Source of the DNA: Streptomyces sp. NBC_01551
Lineage (GTDB): Bacteria; Actinomycetota; Actinomycetes; Streptomycetales; Streptomycetaceae
NCBI RefSeq assembly: GCF_026339935.1
Contig: NZ_JAPEPX010000001.1
Span: 3,486,001-3,550,000, forward strand
DNA: 64,000 nucleotides
Direction: 5' to 3'
Shown here: positions 1 to 8,525 of the stretch, in pieces
How the letters are laid out: each line of letters begins with the position of its first letter
Numbering within the stretch: the stretch's first letter is position 1
Notes under the pieces: model-generated
The model's database searches: none
Told to the model about the DNA's origin: nothing
The model's input: the letters and a program-made list of their open reading frames with translations, nothing else
Made by a program: the position numbers and the translations under genes

Positions 1-1140
1 GACTTCGGTCTTCTTGCAGAACGCCCAGCGCACCTGGGTGGCCCCGGCGGACTTGTCGTCGTAGAAGACCTGGTTCGGGATGGCGACGACCCCGCAGCGC
101 TCCGGCAGGGCGCGGCAGAAGGCGACGCCGTCACTCTCGCCGAGGGGGGCGATGTCGGTGGTGACGAAGTAGGTGCCCTGGGGGCGGAAGACCCGGAAGC
201 CGGCCGCCGCGAGGCCGTCGGAGAGCAGGTCGCGCTTGGCGGCGAGGTCGGCGCGCAGGCCCTCGTAGTAGGCGTCGGGGAGGGCGAGTGCCTCGGCCAC
301 GGCGTACTGGAAGGGCCCCGAGGAGACGTAGGTCAGGAATTGCTTCACCGAACGGACGGCCGAGACCAGCTCGGGCGTGGAGGTGATCCAGCCGACCTTC
401 CAGCCGGTGAAGGAGTACGTCTTGCCCGCGCTGGAGATGGTCACCGTCCGCTCCCGCATGCCGGGCAGCGAGGCCAGCGGGGTGTGGGAGCCCTCGAAGA
501 CGAGGTGTTCGTAGACCTCGTCGGTGATGACGAGCAGGTCGTGGCGGACGGCCAGCTCGGCGATCGCCGCGAGTTCGGCCGGGGTCAGGACGGTGCCCGT
601 CGGGTTGTGCGGGGTGTTCAGCAGCAGCAGGCGGGTGCGCGGGGTGATGGCGTCGCGGAGGGCGTCGAGGTCGGGGCGGAAGTCCGGGGCGCGCAGGGTG
701 AGGGGGACGCGGACCGCGCCGGCCATGGCGATGCAGGCGGCGTAGGAGTCGTAGAAGGGTTCGAGGGCGATGACCTCGTCGCCCGGTTCGAGGAGGGCGA
801 GCAGGGAGGCGGCGATGGCTTCGGTGGCGCCGGCGGTGACCAGCACCTCGGTGTCCGGGTCGTAGGGGAGGCCGTAGAACCGCTGCTGGTGGGCGGCGAT
901 CGCGGTGCGCAGCTCGGGGATGCCGGGGCCGGGCGGGTACTGGTTGCCGTGGCCGGCGAGGACCGCGCGGGCGGCGGCCTCGGCGATCTCGGCCGGGCCG
1001 TCGGTGTCCGGGAAGCCCTGGCCGAGGTTGATCGACCCGGTGCGGGCGGCCAGCGCCGACATCTCCGCGAAGATCGTCGTGCCGAATGCGGCGAGGCGGC
1101 GGTTGAGGAAGGGGCGGCTGTTGCCCGCGGGTGCGCTCAT
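1..1140 (-). CDS. PLP-dependent class I/II aminotransferase, 3' end cut by window edge
   Basis: Reading from ATG at 1140, 380 residues are visible and the C-terminus lies outside the window. It is a fold-type I aminotransferase. Visible features are the early LGQGFPDTDGP stretch, NPTG at about residues 179-182, DEVYEHL near 207 and the Schiff-base lysine in SAGKTYSFTGWK at about residue 240. These fit the kynurenine/methionine aminotransferase-like (YbdL, DapC-type) branch, and the exact amino-acid substrate cannot be read from the sequence. A GAGG ribosome binding site lies about 9 nt before the start. A small membrane-protein gene is divergent. Being a kynurenine aminotransferase homologue 13 kb from the kynurenine genes is suggestive but not evidence of a shared pathway. 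Confidence 0.9.
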   Translation of the reverse strand, partial: MSAPAGNSRPFLNRRLAAFGTTIFAEMSALAARTGSINLGQGFPDTDGPAEIAEAAARAVLAGHGNQYPPGPGIPELRTAIAAHQQRFYGLPYDPDTEVLVTAGATEAIAASLLALLEPGDEVIALEPFYDSYAACIAMAGAVRVPLTLRAPDFRPDLDALRDAITPRTRLLLLNTPHNPTGTVLTPAELAAIAELAVRHDLLVITDEVYEHLVFEGSHTPLASLPGMRERTVTISSAGKTYSFTGWKVGWITSTPELVSAVRSVKQFLTYVSSGPFQYAVAEALALPDAYYEGLRADLAAKRDLLSDGLAAAGFRVFRPQGTYFVTTDIAPLGESDGVAFCRALPERCGVVAIPNQVFYDDKSAGATQVRWAFCKKTEV

Positions 1141-1276
1141 GGGCGCCATCCTCGGGCGAACCTCTGGACTTGCTCAAGTGTGCTTTGGCACGGATGGCCT
1201 GAGGGCATCCCGTCAACACGCGGGACGCGGGGATCCCGCTCCTCGGGGGACCGGGGTGTGAGAGAGGGGCGAGCGC

Positions 1277-1498
1277 ATGATGCTGGCCGTCGTGATCATC
1301 GTCAGTGTGGTGGTAGTCGTCTGTCTGGTGGCCGTGGGGTCGCGGAGCAACACGGGGTCCCGGCGCGGGCGGCGCAGCGGCAGCGGGTGGGTCGACGGCG
1401 GTTCCGGGGGGTGCGGTTCCTCGTCCTCGTGCGGCTCGTCCTCGTCCTGCGGGGGGTCCTCGTCGTCGTGCGGCGGCGGGGGTTGCGGTTCCAGCTGA
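1277..1498 (+). CDS. small membrane protein with Gly/Ser/Cys-rich tail
   Basis: This 73-residue protein has one hydrophobic N-terminal helix (about residues 3-20). A basic linker (RSNTGSRRGRR) follows, then a tail made almost only of Gly, Ser and Cys with repeated SCG/SSC units. The GAGAGGGGCGAG ribosome binding site precedes tandem ATG codons at 1277 and 1280. I do not recognise a named family. The single membrane anchor and low-complexity Cys-rich tail suggest a small membrane-attached protein of unknown function. It is short and biased in composition, so the call is moderate, but start, RBS and the sensible hydrophobic segment all agree. Confidence 0.6.
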   Translation: MMLAVVIIVSVVVVVCLVAVGSRSNTGSRRGRRSGSGWVDGGSGGCGSSSSCGSSSSCGGSSSSCGGGGCGSS

Positions 1499-1806
1499 CA
1501 CGGGGCAGCCGGGGACCGTGTGGAGAAGGCGCCCGGCGGGCACAACTTCCGTCGGGCGTCTTGTCGTCCGCTCGTCCCCGGCATGTCGTTGAACACGTGA
1601 ACTGTGGAGCCCCCGGGGGGATGTAAACCCCGTCAAGTTGGGTAAAAACGCTGTGAGTGCCGTGCCTTTCATGATTCCCTCGGTTGAGTAGACCAGTCCT
1701 CGGACCTTCCTGGACTTCCTGTGGACCCGTGCCGGGTTCCCCCCACCCGTTGACTACCGCTGGCGGGCCCCGGCCCATCTCCCTCGCGCGTTTGCGGAGC
1801 CGACTC

Positions 1807-2349
1807 ATGCTCACGACCCTCCAGACCACCTACACCGACACGCGTGCCGCCGATCTCGCCTGGGCCCTGGGACGGGAGCGGCTGCCCGCCCTGGCCGTGC
1901 TGAACCTCGACCTTTCGGGTGCGAAGGTGGAATTGCGCCTGCTCGGAGCCTCCCATCAGGTACTTCTGGAGGAGGGCGAGGTGCTCTGTTCGGAGACGGT
2001 CGCCTGTATGCCCGGCAGCAGTACGCCGCTGCCGCTCGGCGTCGCCAAGCGACTGGGCGACTGGGAGTACGAGTTCGCCGCGCGGGTCGAGAAACTGTCG
2101 CGCGGCTCCTTCGCCGGGCGCGCGCAGGAGTTGCTCGCGCTGGTCGCGGATCACCCGAACGGGCTCGCCGGAACCTTTCCGGGCAGCCCGCACGCCTTCA
2201 CCGCCATGCTCGCCCAGCGTTACGAGGGCCAGGTGCGCTGGCGGACCTGGCACGCGTACCCGCAGGAGGGCCAATTGGTCGCCACCCGCACCCGGGTGGG
2301 CGTACGGACGGGGGCGCCGGCCGAAGCCCTGGAGTCCGCCGCGCGGTAG
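1807..2349 (+). CDS. DUF2617 family protein
   Basis: The 180-residue protein begins MLTTLQTTYTDTRAADLAW, typical of the actinobacterial DUF2617 family, and its length is normal for the family. ATG 1807 was chosen because family similarity begins there; the longer open frame to 1684 has no ribosome binding site or conserved sequence. No catalytic motif or membrane segment is visible and the function is unknown. It lies directly upstream of the membrane aminopropyltransferase on the same strand, with a 102-bp gap that holds an inverted repeat and a promoter-like hexamer. The two genes may therefore be transcribed separately. Confidence 0.85.
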   Translation: MLTTLQTTYTDTRAADLAWALGRERLPALAVLNLDLSGAKVELRLLGASHQVLLEEGEVLCSETVACMPGSSTPLPLGVAKRLGDWEYEFAARVEKLSRGSFAGRAQELLALVADHPNGLAGTFPGSPHAFTAMLAQRYEGQVRWRTWHAYPQEGQLVATRTRVGVRTGAPAEALESAAR

Positions 2350-2398
2350 CCGCGCCCGGGGTCACCGTTAGGCCAACTGGCCGAATCAGTAAGCCACT

Positions 2399-2444
2399 TG
2401 CACCCATGTGGGTGACCGGGTGCAGGTGGGTGGTGACGTACGGT
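2399..2444 (+). promoter_or_regulatory. inverted repeat and leaderless-type -10 before the aminopropyltransferase
   Basis: A perfect inverted repeat TGCACCC-N12-GGGTGCA spans 2399-2424. It is followed by TACGGT at 2439-2444, which ends 7 nt before ATG 2452, the spacing expected of a leaderless start. No clear TTGAC box is visible. The repeat could be an operator for the downstream gene. Confidence 0.4.
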
Positions 2445-2451
2445 TCCCCAC

Positions 2452-4092
2452 ATGATCGACCGTTCCGCCCCCGGCGGGGTGCTCCCGGCACCGGAGCCGC
2501 GGGGCGTGGCGACCGTCCCGGCCGCCCTGCCCGTACGGCCCCGGACCGGCCGACTCCTCGTCCTGGCCACCGTGTTCGTCTGCGCTGCCTGCGGGCTCGT
2601 CTACGAGCTGGAGCTGCTCGCCCTCGGCTCGTACCTCATCGGCGACTCCGTCACCCAGGCGTCCGTCGTGCTGTCCGTCATGGTCTTCGCCATGGGCGTC
2701 GGCTCCCTGCTCGCCAAACGGCTCAGACACCGGCCCGCGCTCGGCTTCGGCGCCATCGAGGCCGGGCTCGCGCTGCTCGGCGGGCTCTCCGCCATGGCCC
2801 TGTACGCGAGCTTCGCCTGGCTGGGGGAGTCCCGGCCCGCCCTCGTCGCCTTCTCCTTCGCCATCGGGGTCCTCATCGGCGCGGAGATCCCGCTGCTGAT
2901 GGTCCTCATCCAGCGGATCCGCCGGCAGGACGCGGGCGGGGCCGTCGCCGACCTCTTCGCCGCCGACTACGTGGGCGCGCTGGTCGGCGGGCTGGCCTTC
3001 CCGTTCCTGCTGCTGCCGGTGCTGGGCCAGCTCACCGGCGCCATGCTCACCGGCGGCGTCAACGTGGTCGTCGGCGGCGGGCTCGTGCTGTGGCTGTTCC
3101 GCCGCGACCTGAGCCGGCGCGGCCGCTGGCTGCTGGTCTGCGTGAACCTGACCGTGCTCGCGGTGCTCTGCTCGGCCACCGTGCTGGCCGACGACTTCGA
3201 GCGGGTGGCCCGCCGCGCCGTCTACGGCGGGGAGGTGCGCGTCGCCGTGCAGACCGGGGTGCAGGAACTGGTCCTCACCGGCCCCTCCACCGGCTCCCCG
3301 CGCTCCCTCGACCTGTTCCTCGACGGCCGGCTGCGGGTCAGCGGCTACGACGAGTACCGCTACCACGAGGCCCTCGTCCACCCCGCGATGACCGGCCCGC
3401 ACGCCCGGGTGCTCGTCCTCGGCGGCGGCGACGGGCTCGCCGCCCGCGAGGTGCTGCGCTACCCGGACGTCACCTCCGTCACCGTCGTCGAGCTCGACCC
3501 CGGCGTCGTCCGGCTCGCCCGCACCGACCCGATGCTGTCCTCGCTCAACGGCCGGGCCTACGAGGACCCGCGCCTCGGCGTCGTCACCGAGGACGCGTTC
3601 CGCTGGCTGCGGGGCCCCGCGGCGCGGGACCGGTTCGACGTCATCGTCTCCGACCTCCCCGATCCGGGCATCACCCCGAGCACGAAGCTGTACTCGCAGG
3701 AGTTCTACGGGCTGGCCGCGCGGGCCCTGACCCCGGGCGGCCGCCTCGCCGTGCACGCGGGGCCCCTCGCGACCCGGCCGCGGACCTACTGGACCGTCGA
3801 GTCGACGCTGCGCGCGGCCGGGCTGCGGACCGCCCCGTACAGCGCGGGCGGGCGCCTGTCGGGCTTCGCCGCCGGGCCGGACCGGGCGCAGGGCTCCGGG
3901 GACGTACCGCCGCGCGACTGGGGCTTCGTCCTGGCCGCGCCCGGGCGGGCCCCCGCGCTGCGGGTGGACCGGGACACCCCGGCGCTGCGCTCGCTGTCCA
4001 CCGGGTCGCTGCGGGACGCGGCCCGCGACGCCGAACGCACCAGGGTCCCCGGCCTGCCGCCGTCGACGCTGCCGCACCCGCGGTACTCCTGA
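2452..4092 (+). CDS. membrane-bound polyamine aminopropyltransferase (spermidine synthase-like)
   Basis: This 546-residue fusion has two parts. Residues about 25-245 form roughly seven hydrophobic helices, and residues about 255-500 are a spermidine-synthase fold. The nucleotide/decarboxy-SAM binding motif [15 protein letters not shown] lies near residue 322. It is followed by the acidic VVELDPGVV strand and by VSDLPDPG, the equivalent of the DSTDP catalytic loop. Family knowledge: such membrane-spanning SpeE-like proteins are predicted to transfer an aminopropyl group or act on a related substrate, but the natural acceptor is unproven. The C-terminal 40 residues are proline/arginine rich. 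It sits in a row of same-strand genes between DUF2617 and the SRPBCC gene. Confidence 0.85.
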   Translation: MIDRSAPGGVLPAPEPRGVATVPAALPVRPRTGRLLVLATVFVCAACGLVYELELLALGSYLIGDSVTQASVVLSVMVFAMGVGSLLAKRLRHRPALGFGAIEAGLALLGGLSAMALYASFAWLGESRPALVAFSFAIGVLIGAEIPLLMVLIQRIRRQDAGGAVADLFAADYVGALVGGLAFPFLLLPVLGQLTGAMLTGGVNVVVGGGLVLWLFRRDLSRRGRWLLVCVNLTVLAVLCSATVLADDFERVARRAVYGGEVRVAVQTGVQELVLTGPSTGSPRSLDLFLDGRLRVSGYDEYRYHEALVHPAMTGPHARVLVLGGGDGLAAREVLRYPDVTSVTVVELDPGVVRLARTDPMLSSLNGRAYEDPRLGVVTEDAFRWLRGPAARDRFDVIVSDLPDPGITPSTKLYSQEFYGLAARALTPGGRLAVHAGPLATRPRTYWTVESTLRAAGLRTAPYSAGGRLSGFAAGPDRAQGSGDVPPRDWGFVLAAPGRAPALRVDRDTPALRSLSTGSLRDAARDAERTRVPGLPPSTLPHPRYS

Positions 4093-4170
4093 GCCGTCGC
4101 GGCCCGCCGGCGCGAGAAGGTTCGCGCCGGACCGGGCACAGGGGCGCGACTCGTCGGTAGGCTCGGCCGC

Positions 4171-5004
4171 ATGGAGCATCAGGTGTTCGTTCCGGTACCG
4201 GCCGACAGCCTCCGCGCCGTGCTGCGCGACCCCGTCCGGGTAGCCCGCTGCGTGCCGGGACTCCAGCAGGACGCCGACGCCGATTCCGGGCCGCTGGCGG
4301 GCCGGCTGAAGGTGCGGGTCGGCGGGCACACCGTGACCTACCGCGGGGCCCTCGCCGTCGCCGAGCGGGACCCGGGCGTGTTCGCCGTGGACGGCGAGGG
4401 CACGGAGATCCGGGGCAGCGGGACCGTGAAGCTCTCCCTGCTGCTGCGGCTGATCCCGGAGGGGGACGGGACCCGGCTGGACTTCACAGCCGGCGCCACC
4501 GCCGACGGGCGGGCCGCCTGCTTCGCGCCCGAGGCGACCGTGACCGCCGTGCGCCGGCTGCTGGACCGGGCCGCCGAGCACCTGGCGTCGGCGGCGGCCC
4601 CGGCGGACCCGGTCGCCGAGGCGGAGGAGGCCGCAGCCGGAACCGACACGGACACCGACACCGACGCCGATTCCGGTGACGGCTCCGAGGACGTGGGCGA
4701 GATCATCGCCTCCGTGTTCGAGACCGAGGTGCCGCCGCCGTCGCTGGACCCCTTCCTGGAGGGTGAGTTCGACGAGCTCGGCGCCTCCCCGCGCCCCCCG
4801 GCCGAGGCCGCCCACGCCCGCCGCACCATGATCGGCCGCAGCGCCGAGGAGGTGGACCACGCACCCCCGCGCGGCCGTTACGCCCCGGTGCCCGCGCCCG
4901 CCTCCGCCACCGCGGGCCAGAACCTGCGCTGGCTCGCCCCGGCCGCCGCCCTGGCCGTCGGCTCGGCGATCCTCCTCGGCCGCGCCCTGCGCCGCCGCCG
5001 GTAG
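4171..5004 (+). CDS. SRPBCC (CoxG-like) domain protein with C-terminal membrane anchor
   Basis: The 277-residue protein starts MEHQVFVPVPADSLRAVL. Residues about 1-145 form a START/SRPBCC-like ligand-binding fold of the CoxG (carbon monoxide dehydrogenase subunit G) type, with the CVPG motif after the first helix. A long acidic, low-complexity linker follows (about 150-235, including a TDTDTDTDAD run). One hydrophobic helix near the C-terminus ends in RRRR, so the domain is probably tethered to the inner face of the membrane. The ligand is unknown. No CO dehydrogenase genes are nearby, so a role in CO metabolism should not be assumed. TAGGCT at 4158-4163 lies 7 nt before the ATG and there is no Shine-Dalgarno sequence, which suggests a leaderless mRNA. 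Confidence 0.75.
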   Translation: MEHQVFVPVPADSLRAVLRDPVRVARCVPGLQQDADADSGPLAGRLKVRVGGHTVTYRGALAVAERDPGVFAVDGEGTEIRGSGTVKLSLLLRLIPEGDGTRLDFTAGATADGRAACFAPEATVTAVRRLLDRAAEHLASAAAPADPVAEAEEAAAGTDTDTDTDADSGDGSEDVGEIIASVFETEVPPPSLDPFLEGEFDELGASPRPPAEAAHARRTMIGRSAEEVDHAPPRGRYAPVPAPASATAGQNLRWLAPAAALAVGSAILLGRALRRRR

Positions 5005-5035
5005 AAGCCGCGCCGCACCGCCTACTCTCGATCAC

Positions 5036-5821
5036 ATGAGTACGCAACTGAGGGCCGGCGGGGCCGAGCTGACCATCGACCAGGAGAACGGCTGCCGGAT
5101 CAGCAGCCTGCGCGTCGACGGGACCGAGCTGCTGCGCCAGGGCCCGGACTTCGGGGCCTTCCCCATGGTCCCGTGGTGCGGACGCACCGCGAACGGCCGG
5201 TTCCGTGACGGCGGAGTCCTCCACGAGCTCCCGCTCAACGCCGCCCCGCACGCCATCCACGGCTTCGGCCGTGAGCACCCCTGGCGCAAGGCTCGCCACG
5301 GTGACACCGATGCCGCCTTCGTCTACGACCTCGCCGACCCGTGGCCCTGGCCGGGCCGGGTCACCCAGAGCGTCGAGCTGACCCCCGAGAGCGTGACGCT
5401 CTCCATGGGCGTCGAGACGTACGGCGACTCCTTCCCGGCCCAGGCCGGCTGGCACCCCTGGTTCCGCCGCAACCTCGGCACCGGCGAGGACGCGCGCCTC
5501 GACTTCGAGGCCGAGTGGCAGGAGGAGCGGGGCGCCGACCACATCCCCACCGGCCACCGCATCGACCCCAAGCCCGGCCCCTGGGACGACTGCTTCGGCA
5601 TGCCGCACGGCGTGGACGTCACCCTGACCTGGCCCAGCGCGCTGGAGCTGAGGGTCCAAAGCCGCGCCGAGTGGGTCGTCATCTACGACGAGCAGCCCGA
5701 GGCCGTCTGCGTGGAGCCCCAGTCCGGCCCGCCGAACGGGCTGAACAGCCTTCCCCGGCTGGTCACCCCGGTCGACCCGCTGGAGATCTCCACAACGTGG
5801 ACCTGGCGGCGGCTCGGGTAG
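5036..5821 (+). CDS. aldose 1-epimerase family protein
   Basis: This 261-residue protein has the galactose-mutarotase-like fold. Visible signatures are the early ELTIDQENGCRISSLRVDG strand pair, GAFPMVPWCGRTANGRF, the catalytic-histidine region HAIHGFGRE, GWHPWFRRNL, and a carboxylate late in the chain (AVCVEPQSGPPNG). It probably interconverts alpha and beta anomers of a hexose or sugar phosphate; the exact sugar is not determined. The length is slightly shorter than classical GalM, as is common in actinobacterial paralogues. TACTCT at 5023-5028 sits 7 nt before the ATG with no Shine-Dalgarno sequence, so a leaderless start is likely. It lies 31 bp after the SRPBCC gene and 21 bp before pyrE. 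Confidence 0.88.
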   Translation: MSTQLRAGGAELTIDQENGCRISSLRVDGTELLRQGPDFGAFPMVPWCGRTANGRFRDGGVLHELPLNAAPHAIHGFGREHPWRKARHGDTDAAFVYDLADPWPWPGRVTQSVELTPESVTLSMGVETYGDSFPAQAGWHPWFRRNLGTGEDARLDFEAEWQEERGADHIPTGHRIDPKPGPWDDCFGMPHGVDVTLTWPSALELRVQSRAEWVVIYDEQPEAVCVEPQSGPPNGLNSLPRLVTPVDPLEISTTWTWRRLG

Positions 5822-5842
5822 CTCGCAATTAAGCTCAGGGGC

Positions 5843-6382
5843 ATGAGTGACGTACGCGATGCGCTTCTGCAGCAGATCAAGGACAAGGCCGTCGTGCACG
5901 GCAAGGTGACCCTCTCCTCCGGCCGGGAGGCCGACTACTACATCGACCTCCGCCGGATCACCCTCGACGGCGAGGCGGCCCCGCTGGTCGGTCAGGTCAT
6001 GCTCGACCTGACCGCCGACCTCGACTACGACTGCGTCGGCGGCCTGACCCTGGGCGCCGACCCGGTCGCGACCTCGATGCTGCACGCCGCCGCCGCGCGC
6101 GGCGGGCGCATGGACGCCTTCGTCGTCCGCAAGGCGCAGAAGGCGCACGGCATGCAGCGCCGTATCGAGGGCACCGACGTGAAGGGCAAGCGCTGCCTGG
6201 TCGTCGAGGACACCTCCACCACCGGCGGTTCCCCGCTGACCGCCGTCGAGGCCGTCCGCGAGGCCGGCGGCGAGGTCGTCGCCGTCGCCACGATCGTCGA
6301 CCGGGGCGCGGCCGAGGCCATCGCCGAGGCGGGCCTGCCCTACCTCACCGGCTACCTCCTTGAGGACCTGGGTCTGTCCTGA
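5843..6382 (+). CDS. pyrE: orotate phosphoribosyltransferase
   Basis: The 179-residue enzyme converts orotate and PRPP to orotidine 5'-monophosphate in de novo pyrimidine synthesis. The PRPP-binding loop CLVVEDTSTTGGSPL lies around residues 118-132, preceded by the GLTLGADPVATSM segment and the basic region RKAQKAHGMQRRIEG of the flexible catalytic loop. The length is normal. TAAGCT at 5830-5835 lies 7 nt before ATG 5843 and no ribosome binding site is present, so a leaderless start is likely. The gene is followed at once by the parS-containing palindrome and then fba. Other pyr genes are not in the window. Confidence 0.95.
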   Translation: MSDVRDALLQQIKDKAVVHGKVTLSSGREADYYIDLRRITLDGEAAPLVGQVMLDLTADLDYDCVGGLTLGADPVATSMLHAAAARGGRMDAFVVRKAQKAHGMQRRIEGTDVKGKRCLVVEDTSTTGGSPLTAVEAVREAGGEVVAVATIVDRGAAEAIAEAGLPYLTGYLLEDLGLS

Positions 6383-6396
6383 CCTGCGCCTTTTGG

Positions 6397-6434
6397 ACCG
6401 GGCGGAGTGTTTCACGTGAAACACTCCGCCCGGT
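6397..6434. promoter_or_regulatory. parS: ParB-binding parS site inside a perfect 38-bp palindrome
   Basis: Positions 6409-6422 read GTTTCACGTGAAAC, the consensus Streptomyces parS bound by ParB for chromosome segregation. The flanking 12 bp on each side are also exact reverse complements (ACCGGGCGGAGT on the left), giving an uninterrupted 38-bp palindrome. It begins 15 bp after the pyrE stop, so its transcript could fold into a strong hairpin and end pyrE transcription as well. Only this one copy was found in the window. Streptomyces parS sites cluster around oriC, so the window should lie within the origin-proximal domain. Confidence 0.9.
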
Positions 6435-6564
6435 TTGCGCCATGCGGGGTGGACAGGGGGGTGGAGTGTCCGGTGGAGTCTGGAAAGATGGAGCCGACGA
6501 TGACGTCGCCCCCAGGTCAGGGCCCGCAATAAGCACACTCCCCGCACATCCAAGGAGCGGACAG

Positions 6565-7587
6565 ATGCCCATCGCAACCCCCGAGGTCTACAACGAGATG
6601 CTCGACCGGGCGAAGGCAGGCAAGTTCGCCTACCCGGCCATCAACGTGACCTCGTCCCAGACCCTGCACGCCGCGCTGCGGGGCTTCGCGGAGGCCGAGA
6701 GCGACGGCATCATCCAGATCTCCACCGGTGGTGCGGAGTTCCTGGGTGGCCAGCACAACAAGGACATGGTCACCGGCGCCGTCGCCCTGGCCGAGTTCGC
6801 CCACATCGTGGCCGCCAAGTACGACATCACGGTCGCGCTGCACACGGACCACTGCCCCAAGGACAAGCTGGACGGCTACGTCCGCCCGCTGCTCGACATC
6901 TCCGCCGAGCGCGTGGCCCGCGGTCTGAACCCGCTCTTCCAGTCGCACATGTGGGACGGTTCCGCCGAGACCCTGGCCGACAACCTGGCCATCGGCCAGG
7001 AGCTGCTCGCCAAGGCCGTCGCCGCGAAGATCATCCTTGAGGTCGAGATCACCCCGACCGGCGGCGAGGAGGACGGCGTCAGCCACGAGATCAACGACGA
7101 GCTGTACACCACCGTCGACGACGCGATCCGCACCGCCGAGGCCCTGGGCCTGGGCGAGAAGGGCCGCTACCTGCTGGCCGCCTCCTTCGGCAACGTGCAC
7201 GGCGTCTACAAGCCGGGCAACGTCGTCCTGCGCCCCGAGCTCCTCAAGGACCTCCAGGCCGGTGTCGGCGAGAAGTACGGCAAAGCCTCGCCGTTCGACT
7301 TCGTCTTCCACGGCGGTTCGGGCTCCACGGCCGAGGAGATCGCCACCGCGCTGGAGAACGGCGTCGTGAAGATGAACCTCGACACCGACACCCAGTACGC
7401 CTTCACCCGCCCGGTCGTGGACCACATGTTCAGCAACTACGCCGGTGTCCTGAAGGTCGACGGCGAGGTCGGCACCAAGTCGAAGTACGACCCCCGCACC
7501 TGGGGCAAGGCCGCCGAGGCCGGCATGGCCGCGCGCGTCGCCGAGGCGTGCGCCAACCTGCGCTCGACCGGTACCAAGCTGAAGTAG
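6565..7587 (+). CDS. fba: class II fructose-bisphosphate aldolase
   Basis: This 340-residue zinc-dependent aldolase catalyses reversible cleavage of fructose 1,6-bisphosphate to dihydroxyacetone phosphate and glyceraldehyde 3-phosphate in glycolysis and gluconeogenesis. Visible signatures are ALHTDHCPKD around residue 93 (catalytic Asp and zinc His), ILEVEITPTGGEEDGV, SFGNVHGVYKPGN with a zinc histidine, and VFHGGSGS for phosphate binding. ATG 6565 was chosen because AAGGAGCGG lies 6 nt upstream and MPIATPEVYNEML is the conserved N-terminus; the longer frame to 6442 is not real. The length is typical. A rho-independent terminator follows. In mycobacteria fba is also near purA and a DUF3151 gene, an association kept here. 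Confidence 0.97.
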   Translation: MPIATPEVYNEMLDRAKAGKFAYPAINVTSSQTLHAALRGFAEAESDGIIQISTGGAEFLGGQHNKDMVTGAVALAEFAHIVAAKYDITVALHTDHCPKDKLDGYVRPLLDISAERVARGLNPLFQSHMWDGSAETLADNLAIGQELLAKAVAAKIILEVEITPTGGEEDGVSHEINDELYTTVDDAIRTAEALGLGEKGRYLLAASFGNVHGVYKPGNVVLRPELLKDLQAGVGEKYGKASPFDFVFHGGSGSTAEEIATALENGVVKMNLDTDTQYAFTRPVVDHMFSNYAGVLKVDGEVGTKSKYDPRTWGKAAEAGMAARVAEACANLRSTGTKLK

Positions 7588-7605
7588 CCACCCGCCGGCT
7601 GCCCG

Positions 7606-7645
7606 AAGGGGCCCGCAGGTCCGTCATGGACCCGCGGGCCCTTTC
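7606..7645 (+). terminator. terminator after fba
   Basis: The arms AAGGGGCCCGCAGGTCC and GGACCCGCGGGCCCTT pair with one bulge and one mismatch around a 5-nt loop, followed by a short T run. The hairpin begins 18 bp after the fba stop. Confidence 0.75.
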
Positions 7646-7646
7646 G

Positions 7647-7674
7647 CTTGTGCTGATATCTTGCTTGGCACAAG
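7647..7674. promoter_or_regulatory. candidate operator of the TetR/GBL-receptor-like gene
   Basis: A perfect inverted repeat CTTGTGC-N14-GCACAAG spans 28 bp. Nested inside is TCTTG-N7-CAAGA (7659-7675). It lies 50 bp upstream of the TetR ATG in an otherwise AT-richer patch. Gamma-butyrolactone receptors bind palindromes of 22-28 bp, often in their own promoters, so autoregulation here is a reasonable inference. Confidence 0.45.
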
Positions 7675-7723
7675 AACATACCTGGGGGAATGTAATGGTC
7701 GGGGGCAGGAGAGGCGCCGTGAG

Positions 7724-8455
7724 ATGAAGACAGAACGACCCCAGGTCAAGCAGGACCGGGCGGTCCGCACGCGCCGGGCGATCCTGGACGCGGCGGCCGT
7801 GGTGTTCGAGCAGCACGGGTACGACGCGGCCAAGCTCTCCGACATCGTCAACCTCGCCCGCGTCACCAAGGGCGCGCTCTACTTCCACTTCGACTCCAAG
7901 GACGATCTGGCGCAGGCGGTCATCGACGCCCAGATCCAGGAGGAGCCGGTGCCCCCGGCGCAGGAGTACAAGGCGCAGGAGTTCATCGACTTCGGCATGA
8001 TCTTCTCGCACCGGCTGCGCCACTCCGTGCTGATGCGGGCCAGCGCCCGGCTCACGCTGGAGAAGGCCGGCCGGGCCGCCCTGGACCACGCGGGTCCGTA
8101 CCAGGCGTGGATCGACCTGCACGTCGCCGTGCTCTCGGAGGCCAAGACCCGCGGCGAGCTGCTGCCGAACGTGGACCCGGTGGCGCCGTCGAGGATGATC
8201 GTCGGAGCGTACGCGGGGCTGAACATGATGTCCCAGGTGCTCGCGCTGGACTTGGACGAGCAGGTCTCGGAGCTCTACACGCACGTGATGCCGACCGTCG
8301 TGGTCCCGGCCGTGGCGATCCGCCTGGACACCGCGGCCGGTCGTGGGGCCCGGGCGCTGTACGGGCCGCAGGCCGTCCACGCTTGCGCCGCCGGCTGTCC
8401 GACGGGTGTGCCGGTCGAGGACGGGCCCGCGGAACAGGCGCGGGCTTCACAATAA
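7724..8455 (+). CDS. gamma-butyrolactone receptor-like TetR regulator
   Basis: This 243-residue repressor resembles the ArpA/ScbR/CprB group across its full length. The N-terminal helix-turn-helix (about residues 10-58) carries KQDRAVRTRRAILDAA and VTKGALYFHFDSKDDLA, both typical of gamma-butyrolactone receptors. The ligand domain keeps FGMIFSHRLR and the tryptophan of YQAWIDL, which in the family lies in the ligand pocket. About 40 residues at the C-terminus are extra and contain two cysteines. ATG 7724 was chosen over longer frames because GGAGAGG precedes it. No AfsA-type butyrolactone synthase gene is in the window, so it may be a pseudo-receptor. The next gene is a short BTAD regulator, a classic pairing. 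Confidence 0.85.
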   Translation: MKTERPQVKQDRAVRTRRAILDAAAVVFEQHGYDAAKLSDIVNLARVTKGALYFHFDSKDDLAQAVIDAQIQEEPVPPAQEYKAQEFIDFGMIFSHRLRHSVLMRASARLTLEKAGRAALDHAGPYQAWIDLHVAVLSEAKTRGELLPNVDPVAPSRMIVGAYAGLNMMSQVLALDLDEQVSELYTHVMPTVVVPAVAIRLDTAAGRGARALYGPQAVHACAAGCPTGVPVEDGPAEQARASQ

Positions 8456-8525
8456 AATCCTCCCGGGTATTATTTTTCGGGGCCTGCGGCGACGCGGTCC
8501 CGCGGCCCTGCCCAGGGAGAAGACT

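Noticed and set aside
131..1672. Minus-strand frame of 513 codons overlapping the first gene
   Set aside because: It is a shadow of the aminotransferase gene, which has all PLP-enzyme motifs in the other minus-strand frame from 1140.
2386..4860. Long minus-strand open frame of 824 codons opposite the aminopropyltransferase and SRPBCC genes
   Set aside because: It is antisense to two well-supported genes, has a low-complexity translation rich in Gly, Arg and Pro with no family pattern, and is an expected by-product of high-GC codon bias.
6442..6564. N-terminal extension of fba to 6442
   Set aside because: The strong AAGGAGCGG site and the conserved MPIATPEVYNEML start at 6565 mark the true beginning.
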